Shown here: piece after piece, positions 26,536 to 33,578 of the stretch
How positions within the stretch are numbered: the first letter of the stretch is position 1
Layout of the letters: each line of letters opens with the position of its first letter
Origin: Thiohalocapsa halophila
GTDB taxonomy: Bacteria > Pseudomonadota > Gammaproteobacteria > Chromatiales > Chromatiaceae
NCBI RefSeq assembly: GCF_016583825.1
Contig: NZ_NRRV01000059.1
Location: 1-35,821, forward strand
Direction: 5' to 3'
DNA length: 35,821 nt
The notes under the pieces: generated by a model
What the model was told of the DNA's origin: nothing
What the model saw: the letters and a program-made list of their open reading frames with translations, nothing else
Database searches by the model: none
Translations under genes and position numbers: made by a program

Positions 26536-28062
26536 ATGTCGATGCCACTTGAGACCGCAGACCACCCGGAGCGACTGCGCCGCGTCTGCATCGAGCCGCT
26601 GACGCGGGTGGAGGGCCACGGCAAGGTGACACTGCTGCTGGACGACGACGATCGCGTCCAGCAGGCGCGCCTGCACATCGTCGAGCTTCGCGGCTTCGAG
26701 CGCTTCATTCAGGGCCGGCCGTTCTGGGAGCTGCCGGTGACGGTGCAGCGCCTGTGCGGCATCTGCCCGGTGAGTCACCACTTGGCGGCGGCCAAGGCCT
26801 GCGACCGGCTGGCGGGCGCCGCCGAGCTCAGCCCGACGGCGGAGAAGGTGCGACGGCTCATGCACTTCGGCCAGGTGCTGCAGTCGCATGCGCTGCATTT
26901 CTTCCACCTGTCCTCGCCGGACCTGCTGTTCGGCCCCGACGACGACCCGGCGCATCGCAACATCGTCGGTGTCATCCGAGACGAGCCGGCGCTCGCCCGC
27001 CGCGGCGTGCTGCTGCGCCGCTACGGCCAAGAAGTCATCCGCGTCTGCGCCGGCAAGAGTATCCACGGCACCGGCGCCGTCCCCGGCGGCGTCAACAAGG
27101 CCCTGGACAACGCGGACCGCGAGCTGCTCGGCGCCGACATCGCCCAGGTCATCGACTGGGCCGAGGACGCGGTTGTGCTGATGCAGCGGTTGTTCGAGGC
27201 GGGCGGCGATGGGTATCGCCGCTTCGCCACCGTGCCCGCCAACAGCTTGAGCCTGGTGCGCCCGGACGGCGCGCTGGAGCTCTACGACGGCGGCCTGCGC
27301 GCCCACGACCGCGACGGCGAGCCCATTTTCGACCACGCCTGCGACCAAGACTACGGCGAGCTGCTGCAAGAGCAGGTAAAGCCCTGGAGCTACATGAAGT
27401 TCCCCTTCATCGCGGCACTCGGGCCGGAGGCCGGCTGGTATCGGGTCGGCCCCTTGGCGAGGGTCAACAACTGCGATTTCATCGACACACCGCGGGCCGA
27501 AGCGGCGCGGCGCGTCTTCGCGGCGGCCGGGGAGGGCAGGCCGGTGCAGTCGGTGCTCGCCACCCACTGGGCGCGGCTCATCGAGCTGCTGCACTGCGCC
27601 GAGGCCATCGCCCGGTTGCTGGACGACCCGGACATCACCGGCAGCGACCTGCTGCGTGAGGGCACGCCTGCTCGCAGCGGCATCGGTGTCATCGAGGCGC
27701 CCCGCGGCACCCTGTTCCACCACTACGAGATCGACGCCGACGGCCTGGTGACCCGCGCCAATCTCATCGTCTCCACCACCAACAACAACCAGGCGATGAA
27801 TGCATCCATCCGCCGCGTTGCCCGCGACGAGCTGGACGGGCATACGCTGACCGAAGGGCTCCTGAACCGCATCGAGGTCGCCATCCGCGCCTATGATCCC
27901 TGTCTCTCCTGCGCCACCCATGCGCTGGGGCAGATGCCGTTGGCGGTGACCTTGGAGCGCGGCGACGGCGCCCTAGTGGACGTACTGCGCCGGGACCCGG
28001 ACGGCGTCGTCCGTCGTGGTGCTGCGGATGCCGGGTCGCCCTCGGCCAAGCCGCCGGCGTGA
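26536..28062 (+). CDS. hoxH: NAD-reducing hydrogenase large subunit HoxH
   Basis: The 508-residue [NiFe]-site subunit. The L1 motif RLCGICPVSHH (C74, C77) and L2 motif DPCLSCATH (C456, C459, H462) supply the four metal-binding cysteines; PLTRVEGHG (21-29) near the N terminus is typical of the family. Large subunits of this type are cut after the L2 His once nickel is inserted. Here 46 residues follow H462, starting ALGQMPL and ending in a loose RRGAADAGSPSAKPPA tail, longer than I recall for Ralstonia HoxH. Start ATG 26536, with AGGAG 11 bases upstream. The stop overlaps the GTG of hoxW by four bases, so the processing endopeptidase is made coupled with its substrate. Confidence 0.95.
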   Translation: MSMPLETADHPERLRRVCIEPLTRVEGHGKVTLLLDDDDRVQQARLHIVELRGFERFIQGRPFWELPVTVQRLCGICPVSHHLAAAKACDRLAGAAELSPTAEKVRRLMHFGQVLQSHALHFFHLSSPDLLFGPDDDPAHRNIVGVIRDEPALARRGVLLRRYGQEVIRVCAGKSIHGTGAVPGGVNKALDNADRELLGADIAQVIDWAEDAVVLMQRLFEAGGDGYRRFATVPANSLSLVRPDGALELYDGGLRAHDRDGEPIFDHACDQDYGELLQEQVKPWSYMKFPFIAALGPEAGWYRVGPLARVNNCDFIDTPRAEAARRVFAAAGEGRPVQSVLATHWARLIELLHCAEAIARLLDDPDITGSDLLREGTPARSGIGVIEAPRGTLFHHYEIDADGLVTRANLIVSTTNNNQAMNASIRRVARDELDGHTLTEGLLNRIEVAIRAYDPCLSCATHALGQMPLAVTLERGDGALVDVLRRDPDGVVRRGAADAGSPSAKPPA

Positions 28063-28622
28063 GCCTGCTGGACCCGGAGCCCCGCCAGGCGCCTGGTAGT
28101 CAGCGGGCACCGCTGCTGGTCATCGGCGTCGGCAACCCGGATCGCGGCGACGACGCCATCGGCCCACTGCTGCTGGAGCGCTTGCGTGCCGACCTGCAAG
28201 CCGATGCCCGCACCGGCCGGGTGGAGCTGCTGGACGCCTACCAGCTCCAGCCCGAGCACGCGCTGGAGCTGCGCGGGCGCCGCCGGAGCATTATCGTCGA
28301 TGCCGCCGCCAGCGGTCCGGCGCCCTTCAGCGTCGCGCAGGTCAGCCCGGACCCGGCGCTCGACATCACCACCCACAGCCTGAGTCCGCCGGCCCTGGCC
28401 GCCGTGTATCAGCGGCTCTTCGCAATGGCGCCGGCTCTCAACGTCCTTGCGGTACGGGGCGAGCGCTTCGGGCTAGGCGAGCCGCTGAGCATCGCCGGCG
28501 CCCGGAATTTGGCGGCGGCACTGGATTGGCTGCGGCTGTCGCTGCGGCTCCTGCGCCCGCAGGACCCGGCAGTCGGCCGGCAGGGCGGCCGCGCCGATGA
28601 TCGAGCTCGCGGCCAAGGCTGA
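28059..28622 (+). CDS. hoxW: Hydrogenase maturation protease HoxW
   Basis: A 187-residue endopeptidase of the HyaD/HybD/HoxW (M52) family that removes the HoxH C-terminal peptide after nickel insertion. The fold start VIGVGNPDRGDDAIGP is clear. By comparison with E. coli HybD (E16, D62, H93) the nickel-sensing ligands are D32, D81 (in IIVDAA) and H106 (in TTHSLSP). The GTG start at 28059 overlaps the hoxH stop. The last 30 residues are Arg/Gly-rich and probably disordered. It closes the hox operon; no hyp genes or hoxI follow, and no clear terminator is seen. Confidence 0.9.
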   Translation: MSLLDPEPRQAPGSQRAPLLVIGVGNPDRGDDAIGPLLLERLRADLQADARTGRVELLDAYQLQPEHALELRGRRRSIIVDAAASGPAPFSVAQVSPDPALDITTHSLSPPALAAVYQRLFAMAPALNVLAVRGERFGLGEPLSIAGARNLAAALDWLRLSLRLLRPQDPAVGRQGGRADDRARGQG

Positions 28623-28961
28623 CGCCGCGGCGCGCTAATGAGGCCGCCGCAGCGGGCCCCACGCGTCAAGCTGCCAGATCCCGTGCGTTCACGCCTGCGC
28701 GGACCCGACAGGACCAGCGCCGGGCACGGCATCCTCGGTTGCGCACGAGTCGGCCCTGGAGCAGGCACTGTCCGGCGCCAATGCTGCCCTTGGCGTTTTG
28801 ATCGCCGTCACCTACCGCAAGAGTTGTGCGGACGACCGCGGCGGCGGCGCTTTGTTGCAGCCTGCGAAATTTAGGCCGAGGGACGCTGTCTCATATACAC
28901 GAGCACACAAGGAGGCGATACCATAGCGGACTGTTGAGTGGAGTAAGAACAAGAGACGATC
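28623..28961. other. Intergenic region, no gene seen
   Basis: 339 bases between hoxW and the Xre-type gene. A short Arg/Pro-rich frame at 28638-28874 has no ribosome binding site and no family resemblance. The last 90 bases are AT-richer (TCATATACACGAGCACAC) and probably hold the promoter of the regulator gene. An AAGGAGG at 28909-28915 is not followed by a plausible start codon and coding frame. Confidence 0.4.
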
Positions 28962-29369
28962 ATGACCGAATCAGAGCTTGAGCTAACCCGTGAGATCGGC
29001 CGCCGGCTGCGTGCGGCCCGCCACGCCCGCGGACTCAGCCTCGCCGGGCTCGCGGCGCTGACCGACGGGCTCTACGGCAAGTCGCGGATCAGCAACTACG
29101 AGCAGGGTCTTCGCCGCCCCAGTGTCGAGGGGGCGCAGGCGCTCGCCGAGGCACTCGGTAATGTCAGCGCCGCGTACCTGCTGTGTCTGGAAGGCGGCGA
29201 GGCGACCGCCATGTCGGCGGAGGAAATGCGGCTCCTCGACGCCTTCCGCCGGGCCGACGCGGATTGGCAGCAGCGCGTGCTCGACTGCGCCCACGCCGTG
29301 CAGTTGGAGCCGCCGCCACGGCAGGGGCGCCGTAGCCGTAACACGGGTCGCAGCGCCCGAGCGACATGA
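28962..29369 (+). CDS. Xre-family helix-turn-helix regulator
   Basis: A 135-residue DNA-binding protein. Residues about 8-70 form a Cro/C1-type helix-turn-helix: IGRRLRAARHARGLSLAGLA, a YGKSRISNYEQGLRRPS recognition helix and turn, then ALAEALGNVSAAYLL. The C-terminal part (MSAEEMRLLDAFRRADADWQQRVLD) is a short helical segment often found after this HTH in stand-alone proteobacterial regulators, followed by a basic tail. The ATG at 28962 is preceded by a weak AAGAGA. The target is unknown. It is downstream of hoxW on the same strand but 339 bases away, so control of the hydrogenase is only a possibility. Confidence 0.85.
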   Translation: MTESELELTREIGRRLRAARHARGLSLAGLAALTDGLYGKSRISNYEQGLRRPSVEGAQALAEALGNVSAAYLLCLEGGEATAMSAEEMRLLDAFRRADADWQQRVLDCAHAVQLEPPPRQGRRSRNTGRSARAT

Positions 29370-29687
29370 CCCAGGCCGGAGCCGTGCGCTGACCCGAGCC
29401 ATCGGCCCCGTCTCCGGGCGGTACGGGTGGCACACGGCCTGAGCCTGACCCGCAAGGCAAGCGGCCAATCAATCGGCATCTCGCCAGCAGCAGGCGGCGC
29501 GTTACGGCGCTGCACTGTGGGCAAGAACACTCTGCGGGTCATTGATCTTGTTCTCTCGAAGAGTCAGGACACTACTGATCGAGATGACAGAGATGCCCTT
29601 ACAAAGGTACACCAGGGGGGCTACACTTCACGTTACCGGCAAGTATGTTGCGGCTGCGACCGGATTCGGCGCCAGGACGTTGAGGCG
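29370..29687. other. Intergenic region, no gene seen
   Basis: 318 bases between the Xre-type gene and the PilZ gene. From about 29520 the base composition drops in GC, consistent with a promoter region for the PilZ gene, but no box pair is good enough to assign. Confidence 0.4.
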
Positions 29688-30083
29688 ATGAGAGAGTTTT
29701 ATGGAGTCGGGGGCGAATCCGTGGTTCGCCAGGAGCGTAGGCGCTTTCGTCGGGCGGGCTTCGACGGCGTCGTCACTGTGGAGCCGGTGCCGCGAGCCAA
29801 AACGACGCGGTCCGTCCCGCTGCTTGCGTCGGATCTGAGCGAGGGCGGGCTCGGCGCTACCACCCGGGACTTCTTTCCGCGCGGTTCGCGATTGCTCCTG
29901 TCATTGGACCCGGCCGAGGGCGCCGAGCCGATTCGGCTCATGGGCGAGGTGGTTCGGGTCGCCCACGTCGCGTTTCAGGATCGCTGGCTGCTGGGCGTCA
30001 AGTTCGACGGCCCGACGCCGGCAGTACGGCAGCGTCTGCGTGCGCTGTTGGCGCGGCGGGCTCGGGCCTTGGACGAAGCCTGA
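29688..30083 (+). CDS. PilZ-domain protein, candidate c-di-GMP receptor
   Basis: A 131-residue single-domain PilZ protein. The c-di-GMP binding signature is intact: RRRFRRAGF supplies the RxxxR arginines and DLSEGGLG the D/NxSxxG part about 30 residues later, followed by the beta-barrel strands (RLMGEVVRVAHV, LLGVKF). PilZ proteins switch motility, pili or polysaccharide synthesis upon c-di-GMP binding. No partner gene is adjacent, so its output is unknown. The ATG at 29688 has GAGG only two bases upstream, which is too close; GTG at 29721, after a GGGGG stretch, is an alternative start. Confidence 0.82.
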   Translation: MREFYGVGGESVVRQERRRFRRAGFDGVVTVEPVPRAKTTRSVPLLASDLSEGGLGATTRDFFPRGSRLLLSLDPAEGAEPIRLMGEVVRVAHVAFQDRWLLGVKFDGPTPAVRQRLRALLARRARALDEA

Positions 30084-30411
30084 CGCGGAGCGTCTGGGCC
30101 GGCTTGAGGCCGTCGGGCGCCGCGGAAGCCGGTCGGCTATGTCCGCTTCAGCGGCCTCACGGGCGACACTCCGTAGCTTCGCACCGATGCGCTGAGGCAC
30201 CGCGGCGCATCGGTTTTACATTCACGTGACATCGCCCAGTTCTTATGCCGTGCCCTGGCTGGGGAAGGCCTTGATCATCACTCCGGCCACGTGGTCCGCT
30301 CACTGCGTGGTCAGGCGATCCCTGCCTGACAGAAGCAAGGCTGGAAGCCGCGGCTGTGCAGGGCTCGCCCATGCATGGACGCGATCGTGATCAAGGCTCC
30401 GGGGTGCACGC
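30084..30411. other. Intergenic region, no gene seen
   Basis: 328 bases between the convergent PilZ and higA genes. I see no gene, RNA or clear terminator hairpin with T-run. Confidence 0.4.
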
Positions 30412-30795
30412 TCATGCATGCTGGCGATGGTTCTCGTCGGATTCATCCTGAATCAGGCTCTCCAGCGGGATATGCAGCCCCTTCCAGAGTTTGCGGATCA
30501 TGTCCAGGGTGAGCGGTCGCTTTCGGCTCAAGACCTCGGATACCCGTCCACTGTGGCCGATGTAAGGCTCCAAGTCCTTCCGCTGCAATCCGGCCTGCTC
30601 CATGCGGAACAGGATGGCCTCCACCGGATCGGGTGGAGCAATGGGATGATGCTTTGCCTCGTAGGCGTCGACCAGCGTCATCAATACATCCAGCTTGTCG
30701 CCCCGGGGACTGCCGACTTCGGCCCCCCATAGGGCCTCGATCTCCGCCATGGTCGCGTCATAGTCTTGCTCGGTCTTGATGGGTCGAATGTCCAT
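30412..30795 (-). CDS. higA: HigA-type antitoxin
   Basis: A 127-residue antitoxin of the HigA family. The N-terminal half (MDIRPIKTEQDYDATMAEI) is the typical non-DNA-binding lead of this subfamily; the C-terminal half is a helix-turn-helix (AGLQRKDLEPYIGHSGRVSEVLSRKRPLTLDMIRKL). It neutralises the toxin encoded just upstream and is expected to repress the pair's promoter. Its ATG at 30795 is three bases after the toxin stop. The toxin-first order is characteristic of higBA rather than most type II pairs. The protein looks full length. Confidence 0.9.
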   Translation of the reverse strand: MDIRPIKTEQDYDATMAEIEALWGAEVGSPRGDKLDVLMTLVDAYEAKHHPIAPPDPVEAILFRMEQAGLQRKDLEPYIGHSGRVSEVLSRKRPLTLDMIRKLWKGLHIPLESLIQDESDENHRQHA

Positions 30796-30798
30796 GTT

Positions 30799-31098
30799 TC
30801 ACCTGCTCTTCAGGTCGAGTTTGTCATACTCGGCATGGGTGCCGACGAACTTCACGAACATTGCTTGTCGTGCGTAGTCCACGTCTACGACCAAGCGGTA
30901 CTTGTTCCCGGCGATATTGAATGCCACCAGAGAGTGGGAAACGATACTCGCAGTGCCGATCTGCGCTTTGATGTCGTGCGGCGTGAGCCACTTGGCCTTG
31001 ATCGCCTCGGCGTGCCAGGCCTCCAGCGGCCCTTTGGCGTCACGAAAACGCGGCTGCTGGTAAAACTCCCGCAAGGTTCGTTTGGCGATCACTCTCAT
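30799..31098 (-). CDS. higB: HigB-type mRNA interferase toxin
   Basis: A 99-residue RelE-superfamily toxin of the HigB type that cleaves mRNA on the ribosome. The sequence begins MRVIAKRTLREFYQQ and holds the family core WLTPHDIKAQIGTASIV, FNIAGNKYRLVVDVDY and FVKFVGTHAEYDKLDL. The start is taken at ATG 31098 because the family starts with MRVI; an ATG at 31122 would add eight residues but lies inside a palindrome and before the GGAGG. Gene order, spacing and lack of damage suggest an intact type II module with higA. Confidence 0.9.
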   Translation of the reverse strand: MRVIAKRTLREFYQQPRFRDAKGPLEAWHAEAIKAKWLTPHDIKAQIGTASIVSHSLVAFNIAGNKYRLVVDVDYARQAMFVKFVGTHAEYDKLDLKSR

Positions 31099-31115
31099 GA
31101 GTCGAGTGTATTCAC

Positions 31116-31130
31116 CTCCCATGATGGGAG
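31116..31130. promoter_or_regulatory. Candidate higBA operator palindrome
   Basis: CTCCCA-TGA-TGGGAG, a perfect 6-base inverted repeat, overlaps the Shine-Dalgarno region 18 bases upstream of the higB ATG. Autoregulated toxin-antitoxin modules usually have such an operator there; binding by HigA is inferred. Confidence 0.45.
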
Positions 31131-31318
31131 CAACGCCCTATCGCAGGCACTTGTCGCGGAAATCGTCCCTCGGGCACATACACCGTTTGGTTGCCAGCAA
31201 CCGATGTCTACACGGGAACGTAGTGCTGGCCAGCGTAGCAGCAGCAGGCGAGGAAGTCGGATTCGGGTTGTTGTCCGGCACCAGCGGCGGCGGACAGCTG
31301 TGGGGGAAGATCGCAACC

Positions 31319-31342
31319 AAAAAGGCCCGCGCGAGGCGGGCC
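31319..31342 (-). terminator. Intrinsic terminator of ssrA
   Basis: Read on the minus strand, GGCCCGC - CTCGC loop - GCGGGCC - TTTTT: a 7-base GC stem directly followed by five T, beginning 15 bases after the tmRNA 3' end. Confidence 0.85.
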
Positions 31343-31356
31343 GTGAGGATGTTGTT

Positions 31357-31717
31357 TGGTGGAGGCGGCGGGAATCGAACCCGCGTCCGCGAGCCCTCCG
31401 CCGTCGGTCCTACATGCTTAGTCCGCTCTATTGTGTTTAACCTTCCACCGCCCGAGGGACAGGGCGACTGGTCGGCGATCCCGAATTGGGGGTTTTAGCG
31501 AATCAGGTCCGGGCTCCCGTCATCGCGATCCTGTGTGATATGACCCCACGAATCCGCCGCCCACAGGCAAGTGACGGTGTGAGGCCCGCTGGGTTAAGCA
31601 GCGAGAGCGTAGTTGTCGTCGTTGGCAACTATTGATTTGCGGATGGTTTTACGAGGTATCCCGCACCTCGGCATGCACCTCGGGTTTTGCGACCCGCGTC
31701 GAAGCCTAGTCGCCCCC
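31357..31717 (-). ncRNA. ssrA: tmRNA (transfer-messenger RNA)
   Basis: The 10Sa RNA that frees stalled ribosomes and tags the nascent chain. On the minus strand the 5' end GGGGGCGACTAGGCTTCGAC (31717 inwards) pairs with the 3' tRNA-like end, which has the T-arm GGTTCGATTCCCGCC and ends CCTCCACCA at 31357 with CCA encoded. The tag frame lies at 31626-31594: GCC AAC GAC GAC AAC TAC GCT CTC GCT GCT TAA, giving ANDDNYALAA and a stop, close to the E. coli ANDENYALAA tag. Length of about 361 bases is normal, and it is the one-piece form. An intrinsic terminator follows. Open protein frames crossing it are spurious. Confidence 0.97.
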
Positions 31718-31733
31718 ATTCACAAGATAGGAC

Positions 31734-31762
31734 AGTCTATCGCCCTACGCGTTCCGAGTCAA
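31734..31762 (-). promoter_or_regulatory. Candidate sigma-70 promoter of ssrA
   Basis: On the minus strand TTGACT (31762-31757), a 17-base spacer, and TAGACT (31739-31734). Transcription would begin about 10-15 bases before the mature 5' end at 31717, which fits 5' processing by RNase P. The -10 box is a modest match. Confidence 0.45.
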
Positions 31763-31902
31763 ATGGGGTCGAACAGGGCGGTTGCCAAGGGCGCCGGCTG
31801 CATGTGCCCGGCAGCGTCGACGCTGCGACAATAATAACGGCGGCCGGGAGCGCCGGCCACGCTTGGGGGCCTGTGTCGCCGCGCTCGGTCAAGCTCAATG
31901 CT

Positions 31903-31970
31903 CAGTATACCGTCACCGTGATTTTTCAGCGTAATTTTTCGAATTCAGTATACCGTCCCCGCATCCTGTT
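31903..31970. repeat. REP-like repeat pair (CAGTATACCGTCMCCG)
   Basis: CAGTATACCGTCACCG (31903-31918) and CAGTATACCGTCCCCG (31946-31961) are direct repeats 43 bases apart with an AT-rich stretch between them. The second runs on into CATCCTGTTG, almost the same as the copy at about 16003. I recall sequences of this type flanking RAYT-type transposases in gammaproteobacteria; no such transposase is in the window. Confidence 0.65.
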
Positions 31971-32110
31971 GGGGGCAGCGGGGTGGGCTCGGTGGTCGGG
32001 CTCTGGGGTGCTGACCGCGGTTCGGTGGGTGGGCGCCGCCCGGCGGGGTTTTGGCGGGCGGGCGCGGGCCCATGTTGCGGGTATGATGACGGCGGCGGAC
32101 TGCACCGGTT

Positions 32111-32872
32111 ATGAGTGACTCCCTGGATTTCGGCTTTGCCGGCAAGCGCTTTTTGGTGACCGGGGGCAGCAGCGGCATCGGCCGGGCTGCGGTGGAGCTG
32201 CTGCATGGCGCCGGGGCAAGGGTGCTGGCCACCGGTACGTCCACCGAGCGTCTGGCGGCGCTGGAGGCGGACTGCCCGGGCGTCACCTCGCGCGTCAACG
32301 ACGCCGGCGATCCGGCGGCGGCGGAGCAACTGGCGGCGGCGGTGCGCGAGGGCTTCGGCGGGCTCGACGGCGCTTTCCTCAATGCCGGCATGGCGCGCTT
32401 CGAGCCCCTGGCGAGCCTGACGGCGGAGGCCATCGACCGCCAGCTCGCCGTCAACCTGCGCGGGCCCATGCTGCAGGTGCGGGCGCTGGCGCCGCTGCTC
32501 GCCGACGGCGGGGCGGTGGTCGTCAACACCTCCGTTGCGCGCGACAGCGGGCTGCCGGGGGCGGCCGCCTATGGTGCCAGTAAGGGCGCGCTGCGCTCGC
32601 TGGTGCGGGTGCTGGCGGCGGAGCTGGCGCCCCGCGGCATTCGGGTGAACGCCGTGAGCCCCGGGCCCATCCAGACCGATTTCTTCTCCCGTTCGGGACT
32701 GCCGGACGAGGCCGCCGACGCCATCGCCCAATCCGTGCTGGCCAAGGTGCCCCTGGGTCGTTTCGGTGTGCCGGCGGAGGCGGCGCGGGTGGCGCTGTTC
32801 CTGCTCTCCGGGCTGGCGTCCTTCGTCACGGGCTCCGAGTACGTGGTCGACGGCGGCATGAGCGAGCTGTGA
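32111..32872 (+). CDS. SDR-family oxidoreductase
   Basis: A 253-residue classical short-chain dehydrogenase/reductase. The nucleotide loop TGGSSGIG (17-24), NAG (91-93) and the catalytic S141, Y154 and K158 (YGASK) are intact; PGPIQTDF and the C-terminal GSEYVVDGGMS are typical. The T-G-T after the second strand (ATGTS) suggests preference for NADPH or NADH cannot be decided. Substrate unknown. The ATG at 32111 has a poor ribosome binding site. The stop overlaps a GTG start of the following exported protein, so the two are translationally coupled, and the Nudix-JAMM gene follows 101 bases later. Confidence 0.88.
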   Translation: MSDSLDFGFAGKRFLVTGGSSGIGRAAVELLHGAGARVLATGTSTERLAALEADCPGVTSRVNDAGDPAAAEQLAAAVREGFGGLDGAFLNAGMARFEPLASLTAEAIDRQLAVNLRGPMLQVRALAPLLADGGAVVVNTSVARDSGLPGAAAYGASKGALRSLVRVLAAELAPRGIRVNAVSPGPIQTDFFSRSGLPDEAADAIAQSVLAKVPLGRFGVPAEAARVALFLLSGLASFVTGSEYVVDGGMSEL

Positions 32873-33477
32873 GCGCCATGGGCCGGCGCCGGCTCCCGCG
32901 TCGCTTGCCGGGTCGGGTGGGCGGCTGGCTGTCCGTCGCAGCCCTCGCCGCCGCGCTTGGCTCGATGCCGGCGGCGGCGGAGTCCCTGCTGACGCTGGAC
33001 GTGAGCCACGCCGACGGCCGCTACCGCCTGCGCGCGGACATGGAGATCGCGGCGCCCGCGGCGGCAGTCCACGCGCAGCTCACGGACTACGCCAATCTCA
33101 CCGCGCTGAACCCCGCCATCCGCGAGAGCCGTGTCGAGGCGGCACCGGCGCCCTATGACGCCCGTGTCACGACCCTGGTGCGCGCCTGCGTGCAGCAGCT
33201 CTTCTGCCGGGAGCTCACACGCGTGGAGGACGTACGCGAGGGCCCGGAGCGGCTGGTGGCCGTCATCGTGCCGGCGGCGAGCGACTTCAGCGCCGGGCGC
33301 ACCGAGTGGCGGCTCTATCCCCGGTCGGACGGCGTGCGGGTGTCCTATCGCGCCGACCTGACCCCGGACTTCATGGTGCCGCCGGTGGTGGGCACGGCGC
33401 TGGTGAAGCAGGGGCTGGAGCGCGAGCTGCGCCGCCTGCTACGCAATCTGGAGCGACTCGCCCGCGCGCGCTCCTGA
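32869..33477 (+). CDS. Exported SRPBCC-like (START-fold) protein
   Basis: A 202-residue protein. An Arg-rich N terminus and hydrophobic stretch ending PAAAES (about 18-38) form a signal peptide. The rest follows the SRPBCC/polyketide-cyclase plan: MEIAAPAAAVHAQLTDYANLTALNPAI, a run of strands with two Cys (RACVQQLFCRE), and a long C-terminal helix (GTALVKQGLERELRRLLRNLE). These folds bind hydrophobic ligands. GTG at 32869 overlaps the SDR stop; ATG at 32878 is an equally good start three codons on. I cannot name its ligand; being outside the cytoplasm it may handle lipids or quinones (inference). Confidence 0.78.
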   Translation: MSAMGRRRLPRRLPGRVGGWLSVAALAAALGSMPAAAESLLTLDVSHADGRYRLRADMEIAAPAAAVHAQLTDYANLTALNPAIRESRVEAAPAPYDARVTTLVRACVQQLFCRELTRVEDVREGPERLVAVIVPAASDFSAGRTEWRLYPRSDGVRVSYRADLTPDFMVPPVVGTALVKQGLERELRRLLRNLERLARARS

Positions 33478-33578
33478 GCCTGCGCGGCCCACCGCGCCTT
33501 GGTCGCTGCCCGCGGCTGGCTTACACTCCGCTTGGCGCTGATCGGTGTCGTCGGCAGAGGGGAGTGGACCAAGTCGTC

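Larger units (their letters stand above)
31718..32110. other. Intergenic region: ssrA promoter side and REP-like repeats
   Basis: 393 bases between the divergent ssrA and SDR genes. It contains the candidate ssrA promoter and two REP-like repeat copies, listed separately, and GC-rich sequence just before the SDR gene without an evident promoter. No gene is seen. Confidence 0.5.

Noticed and set aside
28638..28874. Small plus-strand frame after hoxW
   Set aside because: Arg/Pro/Gly-rich, no ribosome binding site, no similarity to hydrogenase accessory proteins.
31357..31440. A stand-alone tRNA gene on the minus strand (GGTTCGATTCCCGCC T-arm)
   Set aside because: The T-arm and CCA belong to the tRNA-like domain of tmRNA; no separate anticodon arm is present.
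30766..31498. Plus-strand frames across higB and the ssrA region
   Set aside because: They run antisense to higB and through the tmRNA gene, including its tRNA-like end.
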